Assembly (NCBI GenBank): GCA_949358305.1
Contig: OX442314.1
Span: forward strand, 31,987,608 to 32,051,607
DNA from: Strigamia acuminata
Lineage: Eukaryota; Arthropoda; Chilopoda; Geophilomorpha; Linotaeniidae
Direction of reading: 5' to 3'
DNA: 64,000 nucleotides
Every line of letters starts with the position of its first letter. The stretch's first letter is position 1. The notes beneath the pieces are model-generated. The model did no database searches. It saw only the letters and a list, made by a program, of their open reading frames with translations, and had not been told where the DNA came from. The position numbers and the translations under genes were made by a program. This document shows positions 34,212 to 44,182 of the stretch, piece after piece.

Positions 34212-35003
34212 TTCTTCATCCGTGTCTTGTTTGTTACTGCTCGTTTCCATGTGATTGAATTCAAATGCTGCGGTTTTATTTCGTGTGTGTGTGTTTGCAT
34301 TTGAAATATTGATCGAAAAAAGTCTTTTTCTTTTCATTTGAGTTTGTGAATGTTTTTTTTTTATTGCTAACCCAGTTCGAGCCTTCTCGAAGCAAATTGC
34401 GATGAGTAAGTTACGAGCGATTGTCTGGTCCTGGTTCAGCAATTTTAGCACACAAACACGGGAGATATTTTTGGGAATCTTGTTTTATATTGGCAGATAC
34501 TACAACTGGTAGCTCCGAGTTTATCTGTAATTTAATGCGGAAAATGCTGATTGAACTGCGCTTGCGTTTCTTTTTTAATTATTCATTGTTGTTATTTACT
34601 AATTCTGTATCTAGGAGATACCATTCAAAAGGTTGTTTTGTGTATGATAGTGTCAAGCTAAAGTTACCGAGGAGATAATGATCATTGAGTTACACGTGTA
34701 TGACCTAGGTCATACACGTGTACACGTGAATACAAGAGCGATATGGTCGTTATCCACCGTTGCCACCACCTACACAAGAAAATCACTAACAATAAAGAGA
34801 ATTAAATGACAATTCTCTGTTTTAATAACACAAAAGTGATACATCCAATCCAAGAAGTAGAAGTTTAATAAAAACTTACATTTTTTTTCAAATAAACCAT
34901 GCCAAGTACAACCTTTTGAACTAAACATGTCAACACCACATTTGGCACCTTGCAACACGATGGAAGACATTACTCGTGCCCATTGCCAATGTTTTAACAA
35001 TGG
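34212..35003. other. P6 5' flank
   Basis: No intact gene. It holds a degraded copy of the MSRVC-type frame (34,290-34,451, minus), a perfect tatgacctaggtcatacacgtg palindrome near 34,700, and the 34,925-35,005 segment shared with the P3 upstream region. Confidence 0.5.
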
Positions 35004-36962
35004 CAGAGTTTACAATTGACGTCATGATGACGTCACACCCGTTCGAAAACGAGGCTAAGGGGTATAAACAAACCCAAATAGCATAGAATTCTCAGTACAA
35101 TTTACGTAAAACCTTATTATTTCGTTGGCAAATTTTATTTTAAAGATGCATTTCACATTTTCAAACATTTTGTGTGATTATTCACATGTTTTTACTTGTT
35201 TTAAATCATTTTCTACATTTTTTCACTGATTTAAAATGTTTTTTGGTTTGGCCATTTTCGTCTTCAAATCAGGGGATGGACTAATTGTCAGCTGTCAATT
35301 GTCAGCCGACGATTTTTCGCCGTCTCGCTTGCGATTGTCGCGGCCGTCAGCTGGCGATTGTCGCGGCCGTCAGCTGTAGATTGTCGCGGCCTTCGCCCGA
35401 CGATTTGTTGGCTATCGCCGTCGACTGTCGCGGCCATCAGCTTTTGCGTCCGACCGTCAGCTGGCGATTGTTGACCGACAGCTGACAATTTTTGGCCGTC
35501 ACTGTCGACTGTCGCGGCCTTCGCCCGACGATTTGTTGGCTATCGCCGTCGACTGTCGCGGCCATCGCCATCGACTGTCGCGGCCATCAGCTGTTGCGTC
35601 GACCGTCAGCTGGCGATTGTTGACCGACAGCTGACAATTTTTGGCCGTCACTGTCGACTGTCGCGGCCGTCTGCTGACGATTTTTGGCCATCGCCGTCGA
35701 CTGTCGCGGCCATCAGCTGTTGCGTTCGACCATCAGCTGGCGTTTGTTGGCCGAGTATCTGACAATTTTTGGCCATCGCCGTCGACTGTCGCGGCCATCA
35801 GCTGTTCCGTTCGACCGTCTGCTGACAATTTTTGGCCGTCGCTGTCGACTGTCGCGGCCGTCAGCTGTTGGCGAGTGTTGACGGTCGACAGTCGACAGCT
35901 GACGGCCGCGACAGTCAACAGCTGACGGTCGGACGCAACAGCTGATGGCCGCGACAGTCGATGGCGATGGCCGCGACAGTCGACGGCGATAGCCAACAAA
36001 TGGTCGGGCGAAGGCCGCGACAGTCTACAGTGACGGCCAAAAATTGTCAGCTGTCGGTCAACAATCGCCAGCTGACGGTCGGACGCAAAAGCTGATGGCC
36101 GCGACAGTCGATGGCGATGGCCGCGACAGTCGATGGCGATGGCCGCGACAGTCGATGGCGATGGCCGCGACAGTCGATGGCGATGGCCGCGACAGTCGAC
36201 GGCGATAGCCAACAAATCGTCGGGCGAAGGCCGCGACAGTCGACAGTGACGGCCAAAAATTGTCAGCTGTCGGTCAACAATCGCCAGCTGACGGTCGGAC
36301 GCAAAAGCTGATGGCCGCGACAGTCGATGGCGATGGCCGCGACAGTCGATGGCGATGGCCGCGACAGTCGATGGCGATGGCCGCGACAGTCGATGGCGAT
36401 GGCCGCGACAGTCGACGGCGATAGCCAACAAATCGTCGGGCGAAGGCCGCGACAGTCGACAGTGACGGCCAAAAATTGTCAGCTGTCGGTCAACAATCGC
36501 CAGCTGACGGTCGGACGCAAAAGCTGATGGCCGCGACAGTCGACGGCGATAGCCAACAAATCGTCGGGCGAAGGCCGCGACAATCTACAGCTGACGGCCG
36601 CGACAATCGCCAGCTGACGGCCGCGACAATCGCAAGCGAGACGGCGAAAAATCGTCGGCTGACAATTGACAGCTGACAATTAGTCCATCCCCTGATTTGA
36701 AGACGAAAATGGCCAAACCAAAAAACATTTTAAATCGGTGAAAAAATGTAGAAAATGATTTAAAACAAGTAAAAACATGTGAATAATCACACAAAATGTT
36801 TGAAAATGTGAAATGCATCTTTAAAATAAAATTTGCCAACGAAATAATAAGGTTTTACGTAAATTGTACTGAGAATTCTATGCTATTTGGGTTTGTGTAT
36901 ACCCCTTAGCCTCGTTTTCGAACTGGTGTGACGTCATCATGACGTAATTGTAAACTCTGCCA
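35004..36962. mobile_element. About 2-kb GC-rich foldback element
   Basis: Outer arms of about 280 bp (35,004-35,285 and 36,680-36,962) are near-perfect inverted copies beginning GGCAGAGTTTACAATTGACG. The centre (35,281-36,690) is itself an inverted array with its axis near 35,880, built from gtcgcggccatc, cagctgacggtcgg and similar modules. A 216-bp unit is tandemly repeated at about 36,047-36,262 and 36,263-36,478. Long ORFs on both strands translate repeat modules only. The left flank matches 19,830, which gives the uninterrupted site; no clear target duplication is visible. Confidence 0.8.
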
Positions 36963-37261
36963 TTATAATTCCAATGACTAAGATAAGTTGGATAGTACTA
37001 ATTTGATGGTGCTCTACAACTTTGTAATTGGAAATTTTGCTCTATCTCGACCAGTTAACGAGTTAGCGAATGAAAAGTGCATTGTTGCATGTCTGGCATA
37101 AAATTTGATTACACCATTGGATTCGTCATCCCTACTTTTCTATAGGCTAGTCTGCTTGGTTTTTTAAAAAAGCATATACTTATTCTCGAAATTGACTGTG
37201 GCGTCTTAAACGAAACACCCTGTATATTATTTGGTGTCTTAAACGAAACACCCTGCATATT

Positions 37262-37822
37262 ACAACTCCTTGCCAAAAAAATATCATATTCCTATTTTTG
37301 GAACTTTTAATTTTTGAAATTTCTCAGAAACTATTTCTCATAAGTAAAAATGGTTTTAGGAGGATTTAAAGGATTGTTAGAGCTATCATTTCGTCAAACG
37401 TTTTTTGAAAAAAAATGAATAGTTGAACAGAAAAAAATTAACAACTCCAAAAAGTGACTATTTACAATATTTCTCATAACTTGTGAACAGAATGAGATGA
37501 AATTAAAAACTAAACAGATTTGAGACCGTCTATATCCCAGAAAACTTTTTTAAATTGGATGTATGGGTCTCCAAAGCCCTCAAAAAAACAACTATTTTTC
37601 GAAAAATCGTGGCGAGCATAACTGTTGACGAATCGAAACGAAACTTTAGCATTGAAGCATTATTGTGTCGTACTATAACATGTTATAGTTATGACTTGAT
37701 TCGTCAACAGTTGTGGTCCTCCTAAAACCATTTTTACTTATGAGAAATAGTTTCTGAGAAATTTCAAATATTAAAAGTTCCAAAAATAGTAATGACATTT
37801 TTTTTGGCAAGGAGTTGTATGT
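37262..37822. repeat. 561-bp foldback repeat
   Basis: Arms caactccttgccaaaaaaa... and ...tttttttggcaaggagttg of about 110 bp face each other. The left neighbour is two copies of gtcttaaacgaaacaccctg, a motif often seen in arthropod repeats. Noncoding. Confidence 0.7.
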
Positions 37823-37981
37823 GGCGCCATTTGTGGCAAAACACTCTGAACTTGGATACATGTTCATGTCCATGTTATCCTCGGTTCATGATTACACATA
37901 TTTCAAGTCATTTCTAAATATCGAGTAACTGATTTTCTCCGCTTCGCGTGGTTGTGAACAACAATTCGCAGCATTGTTGCT

Positions 37982-40900
37982 TTATTCAGAGTTTAGCTTA
38001 GTGCAGCTAAGACACGAGTCTGTTTCAGCCTTTAAGCTGCTGTTTACTGCAATTCCAGGTGGATTTGGATTTGTGAGCAATCCGCCCGATTGAAACTTAG
38101 TGGAAGAAAGAAATTCCACAAGAAATATAATTCCGGAGCAGAGAACTCCTCCAATTAAAATCAGAAATGCTGTGAATGTGTGATAAAAAGAGATGGGTTT
38201 GTAGCCATAATTCCTTGTCTGGCAAAATGTTGCTGTTCTGTATTTATCCGTAAGTTTCTTCACGATTCCTTTTTCTTTCAAGCTCATAATGCTGAAATGT
38301 ACATTGCAGGTTGAATTTTAAAATCTTTACAAATCCACTCCAGCCAGTGTACTCACTTCTGATTAAATAATTCCACATATTTTGATTTCTTATTAAACAC
38401 GTAATACCCTGAAACAGGGATCTGAATTTTTATAAAACTAAATGTGCAGTTTTGTCCGTACATCTTTTTCAGGCCATTGTAATAATGGATGATGGCATTG
38501 TTATTCATCCTAAGTAGTTTTGGAGCTTCTGCGAGGGAAATGTTTCCTTCTCCGGTACTTTTTTCCATACGATGCCAAATTTCCCGTGTAAAATTTGTTC
38601 CTGCATTCTACCATAAAAAAAATACCATAATTTGCTAAAAAGCGCTGTTGCAATACTTTAATTTTTTTTTAAATTACCTTAATGAGCTTGTAAGGGAACA
38701 ACATTCCAACAGCATACAAGCTGACTTTGTCTTCCAACAGCACGTCTTGAATACTGTTATACGGCAGTCGTGATATTGTAACAGCGAGTGACGAATATAG
38801 TACCGCACTGTAGCTTGAAATGATTAGCAGACGAAACAAGTTTTCCGTTCCAGTAATTGTATAAACTACAATACATGGTAAACATGACTTGTAAATTGGT
38901 TAGTGATCTTATTGAGATGTATTCACCTGAAGATGAGGTCGTGTTTTTCTTGTATTTGGTGACTGAAGCAAGAGATAGCGCAATTAAGAAAGAAGTAGCT
39001 AAAATACACAACCAAAAATCCATGGAAAATGGGTTGAAATATGTCATCCATAAGTATTCGTTGATCATGCTGTCTTGTCGCATAACTAATGCAAATGTGT
39101 CTGTATCGCTAGGAAGATTTACGATGTCAAAATTCAGCACACGTTCTGCACTGACTGGGAGCGAATCTTTGAAGACGTCATATTGCTTTAGAAAAGAACA
39201 GACAAGATGAATGAAAAATGTAAAGTTTGAAATTTCCTTGTAGTTAAAGTAAACTCAATTAGTTAAGATTTCGCAAGAAAATAAAATTTCAAACAAGAAT
39301 TGATTCTTTATTTTATGTTTCAATCAGTCAGTTGATTATTTTTTCATTCAAAACTCTGACAAAATGAAATGTGCTGAGTGTGTTCGGACAGACGCCACGT
39401 GGTCTCGGGAGAGCCACATTTCCCAGTGCGACGGCTGCATCAGCCATCCCTAATCAAACCGCGTGTCACAGCGGCCATTGGGTCACAAGACACGCGGGGC
39501 CCACCACTTCTGGAAGGGTTTCTTCCGGGGCCCGATTGGTTAATCAAGAGCCCGCAGCTCCGTCTGGTTGCGAGAGACCGCAACAGGCGTGCGAGTAAGT
39601 GATAAGCGTGCAGGGGCAGCTGGTCACAATGTGAGAAAAATTTGAGAGATTTAAATTATTTGGAACCGACTGTACTGTACTTGTAACTGTCGTGTAAGTT
39701 CTTATCCTTGCACAAACTGACAAAATCCCAACTTGCTAATCTATACACTTACTTTCTTTTTCAATTTTGCCAATATATTATTGTCATACTTAATGGTGAC
39801 GTAAGCCATTGAGCTAGAAATAGGAAAGTATATGTCAAGCTTGTAAAAGTAGTTTACCAAATAACACAAACTTTACCAAACGTTACTCATTTTCTCCAAA
39901 ATGTGATCAAAAATTTCGTTAGATAATAATTTGTTTTCCAATTTTTCTTTTGTTTCAGTCTATAAAAAAAAATTATTAACATTTTCACTAAGTTATTTTC
40001 TTTGTGGTCATTTCTTTCTATTCAAGCCAGTATGGAATATGTATGTGACACCCCAAAGAACCACCTCTCTCCCATGACACGTGAATAAAGAATGACTAAA
40101 GGAGACTGCATTCAATGTTTAGGCTAACTTGTGACTGGTATGGTCTTCGCCACTGCAATCAGGGGACTGAAGACACTGGTTTGGGACGCATACTCACGTA
40201 AATAACGAGAACTCCCCTAATATTGGTTGGTTGGCCTTTATCAATGTTGTCTAGAGGTATGGGAAATCCCGTTACCCGTTGCGGGGGTGCCACAAAGGCA
40301 CGCCGCGCCGGCAACTGACCCGTCACACACTGGGCGAGAGCCCAATGGGTGACGTGGTCGGTTCGACTAAACATTCCTGTCGTTCTCACCTACGACCCGC
40401 GTATTCGCTCATGGAGGCTGCGCTATGGAATCCGCCATAGCACTGAGTATCAACGTGGTGAATGGTGAGGAGTACAGAGTCCAACCCGGGACACGTCTTG
40501 TCCCTCAGCTAAATACCTTCTCCTCCTCGGGAGCAACTCAGCACACGTCTTTCTCAGTCCGTGTCCAGTACTATTCTCTCTCTCCACTCCTTTCCTCACC
40601 ACACCACTCCACTCCCTCCTCCCCCAGGCTGGGTCAATCACCCACAGAGGGGATGACCTATGGGGCCATATGGCGGTGTGTGGCAGTGCCGCAGGTCACC
40701 CAGGTGGCCAAGCGGTCACAAACTTAAGTCAAATAAAAGAAATCACAAAAAATACTAGAATAGGAACAAGAAAGTTCTATTATGTCTTATACTTTGTCTG
40801 AGGCTAGCCTAGCTCAAGTAACAAGGCCAAAATATGTCATTTGGTCTGAGAATGGTTTGTATTTACATTTTCAATTGTAATAGAATGCTGTACTGTACCT

Positions 40901-42539
40901 GACTTACAGTGAAATTTTGTTTTACCAAAAACAATGTAGCTTGCGAAATTATTTCAAATTGACATTTTTGTTGCTCTGCACAAATTATCCCTAAGTTGGT
41001 TATTTCAAAAATGTTCCCATCAATTTGATATTTCAATACCTGCAAGCTAAAAGTCTACAATTTAAGATATAAAAAAAAATATATTTTAGTTTGTTTTTTG
41101 TTTGTGTTTAATTTTATACTTTGCATTTGAAAGATCAAATACCGGTACACTGAATGTTAATCTTGTTAGACAAAAATTGCACTAATCTTTAAAAAACTGT
41201 GCATCTAAATCACAATAGGTGCATTCAATTCCAATAAATTCTATTATTTTGAACCCTGTGACTGTGATAAGTTTGAATTACATTAAAGTGTCGATTATCG
41301 GAACGTCGATCATATAAACGAAAGGATATCCTAACAACGCTTTTTCGATTTTATATCGAATTTTAATCGAGTTATATGAATTTTTAATCAATTTTTATCG
41401 ATTTTTTATAGATTTTTAATACATTTCCAATACATTTTTAACGATTTTTAATCGATTTTTTAAATTTGATGTACAGTACCGATGTACAAAAACCTAATGT
41501 CCGATTATGGAAACAAATCGGCTTCATAATCACCCATGTCCCCCGACTAGTTTGGATAATGTACTAATTTATTACCAATCTGGATACACCGTGTACTTTA
41601 AGAAATGTTGAAGTTATTGAATGGTGTTAATTCATAACAAGATGAACATTCTGATGTGCACACTGTAACTATTGATTCGTACAGTGCTATGTTCAGAATA
41701 TGTTAATAAGTAAACTATATTCTGTCTCCATATGATTAGATCCTGTAATAAGAGCAAATCTTGATCATGCTTTGCATTTGGAGTTCCTCGTGTTTCCTTG
41801 ATGACAAATATCAATACTTTGTGTTCAATTGATAAGAAAGTATAATAGGCAAGCTGAAATCAAGATAAATTTTTCAATACGTGTAACCGATGTATGTAAT
41901 ATTAGAACTAAGAAAAATAAACTATCATTATAGATAAACAAATCTTAGGTCGACAAGTATCACTTTTGATAAGTCGATACCTAATCTTAAGCTAAGGGTT
42001 ATTCTGTCGCCCTAACTTGTCGACCAAATGCTTCTTCCTCAATTAAAAGGATGATTAGATCTTTACTTGCTCAAAACTTTCTATCCAAATCAGAATCAGT
42101 TGAAAAGGAGTATAGTTAAAATCTAACGATGCATTATTAAACCGTCGAGCCGCCGTGTGAATTTTTCCAATCCAATTGAAATGCATCAATTTCAACAAAC
42201 AGTTTGACACTAGAATAGAAACACAAAATAAATAGGAATCTAAAACAAAATTAAAATTTGGGATTTAGCAACCATATTCATCTTGATAATAAATGATGTG
42301 TAAACTTCTTGCATTGGTGATTTGTACAATATTAGACAATTGAAAAATGAGTTCACTATTAGATAAAGAAGTGTTCTCCCCTGCTAAAACAAAAGGTAAT
42401 GAACTCTTTCATGCTCTTAGTTGCCATAATTACTGAATTATTCAAAATTTATACTGTACATACGTCTCAAACGATTACTTTTTGAAATGTCGATACATCC
42501 AGAGAACAAGCAAAAGAAAAATATTCTTAAAATGTTCAT
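37982..42539 (-). CDS. Ionotropic receptor IR-A, complete (11 exons)
   Basis: Exons (minus): 42479-42539, 42273-42383, 42067-42209, 41683-41853, 40908-41054, 39877-39959, 39753-39813, 38927-39185, 38678-38865, 38357-38607, 37982-38291. All phases agree and give 594 residues. Exon 1 encodes a signal peptide (MNILRIFFFCLFSGC). M1 is at about 308-337 (FWLCILATSFLIALSLASVT), and the pore/M3 is in exon 9 with SSYSAVLYSSLAVT, the IR version of the glutamate-receptor SYTANLAAF motif. M4 is at about 528-549. Divergent IRs of this kind are ligand-gated cation channels of chemosensory neurons. The C-terminal tail (FLSSTKFQSGG...TKLNSE) differs from IR-C and IR-D because of an insertion and frame change in exon 11. 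Introns hold two GC-rich insertions. Confidence 0.92.
39371..39625 (+). repeat. GC-rich dispersed element, family X (in an IR-A intron)
   Basis: Lies in the IR-A intron between exons 8 and 7. The segment from catccctaatcaaaccg to caggggcagctggtcac is related to the inverse of 54,911-55,345. GC content is much higher than the surrounding introns. No domain recognised. Confidence 0.55.
40030..40735. other. GC-rich insertion in the IR-A intron between exons 6 and 5
   Basis: The matching intron of IR-C is only about 250 bp, so about 700 bp was inserted here. The frames are short and unrelated to known domains. I found no terminal repeats or tRNA-like structure. Confidence 0.45.
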
Positions 42540-42589
42540 CTTACAAGTTGTCCCCATCAAAGAAAGGAAAACACGACCACACAACGTGA

Positions 42590-43090
42590 ATTATTCTTGT
42601 GTTGTTGATTTGCTTTAGCAACCGTTGCCCAGTTTACTCGATTAAAAATTTATGTATATAGCCATCCGGTGTCTACATCCTGCAAACTTGCAATTTATGT
42701 GTATTGACATCCTATGTTTACATCCAACAAACATGTCGTGACAACCCCAGCATAACGTGAGGAGGTGGGAATTCTTTAGCTTAAAAGGTCACTTATTGAA
42801 AAAACCCCAGCGCGGGATTCATATATTTTTTTCTACAGCGACACTACCGTTCATCCGCCCATTACGCTGCACCAGGCATTCATTGTAAGCGATCAACGCC
42901 CTTTTCGCACTCATTTTTGAGCCGTGCCTTGCGAGTTTGGAGACCTAACCTAACCTAACCTAATTCAAATTTTAATGTTAACACCCTCCCCCAAATAATG
43001 ACGAAGAAAACCATCATGCGGAAAAGGAAAAGAATCGTTTACGCCTGGTGCAGTAGCGGCGATCGGTAATGGACGGATGATCGGTAGATG
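42590..43090. other. IR-A 5' flank with foldback F1 copy
   Basis: 42,590-42,690 is the 5' flank shared by IR-A, IR-B and IR-C (ttgttgatttgctttagcaa). It is followed by the same sequence as 14,190-14,600, including the foldback at 42,831-43,090. No coding exon. Confidence 0.55.
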
Positions 43091-43377
43091 AGAGTCGCGA
43101 ATCCAGAAATCGCGATGGAATATTATGATTTGTTTATTGCCTCAAAAAGGCATTAACATTATTACAAGTTACTTTTTTTTAGCCATAAACTATTTACCAC
43201 AGCTGGACAAACAACGAATTCGATAAAAAAAATTGATTTTTGTTTCAGATTTTATTTAAATGGAAATACAATTGGAAAACAAACTTGGAATATTTAAAAA
43301 GTTTATTTATTTATTAGAATTTTTAATTATTTATGCACGTTAATAAAATAAATCTACTAGAATGTCGTTTAAAAAAT

Positions 43378-44182
43378 TCATCCCAAAACGTGGATTTGAT
43401 CGTCGTTCAATATTTTGTCTTCGTCGGTGCTTACATTTAATATTTCGCCCTCTTCGATACTTTCACGCAACTTTTCGTCCGCATCGATTAATTTATGATC
43501 AGCTACAACGGAAACTTCGGGTAGCTTCTCCTGGCGTCCGCGAGATTTCAATGGAGATCTCTGTCTTCTGCCCGATCTCGATCGGAACGATTTAATAAGC
43601 GATCTCGACCGGAACGACTTAATGGGCGATCTAGATCTGAACAAATTTTGGCCACGGCTTCTAACGGCAGGTCTCGATCTCGACTCTTCACGACTCATCT
43701 CCACGTTCGGTCTCACCAATCGCACGCGCCGCCCGTGCAATTTGGTGTTATGGAACATTTCGATCGCCATTCCTCGATCCCGTTCCGTCGCAAAATCAAC
43801 AAAACCTTCGTTTCTCCTCATTCTATGCGCTTCCGCGTGCACCACCTTCCCAGCTTTCTCCATACAATTCTTCAGGTCCCGCCAACTCATACAGTCCGCC
43901 ACATTCTCCACAATTACACAAAATGTTTCGCCAAACCCACGACGACCGTCCCTCGAATTTCGAAATTCGTCGCGAAAACTACGACCGGAATCAAAATTGC
44001 GTGACGGTTCTCTCCTCTCATCGCGACGTCCCCGGGCAAACGTCACCGTCACTGGTCGACTTAACAATTTCTGACCGTCTAAGCATTCAATGGCTTCGTC
44101 GGCGTCGCGCTTATTCTTTATTTCCACGAAAGCGAAGCCGGTTTTAAGAAAAATCTCTTCGACTTCGTATCCCTCGAATTCG
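43378..44182 (-). pseudogene. SR splicing-factor retrocopy lacking its start
   Basis: An open frame of about 270 codons without introns and without an ATG. It begins inside RRM1 (ATFFEFEGYEVEEIFL, then GFAFVEI as RNP1), continues with RRM2 carrying SWRDLKN, a variant of the SWQDLKD signature of two-RRM SR proteins, then an RS domain (FRSRSPIKSFRSRS) and an acidic tail. The first 17 or so residues of RRM1 (RNP2) are missing. At its 5' end it joins IR-B exon 5 at a short shared ACATTTTT. An intact frame without a start suggests a fairly recent 5'-truncated retrocopy. No poly(A) tract is clear, although AATAAA lies just past the stop. Confidence 0.8.

Noticed and set aside
35285-36679. Many ORFs of 60-230 codons on both strands (DCRGHRHRLSRPS-type repeats)
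   Set aside because: They translate GC-rich repeat modules of a palindrome, are open in several frames at once and have no domain.
40030-40735. GC-rich segment considered as a tRNA or rRNA piece
   Set aside because: No cloverleaf and no rRNA-like conserved stretch could be seen.
43081-43377. Searched for the remaining part of IR-B exon 5 on the far side of the SR retrocopy
   Set aside because: No match to the rest of the exon was found, so a simple insertion could not be shown; a deletion or rearrangement is equally possible.
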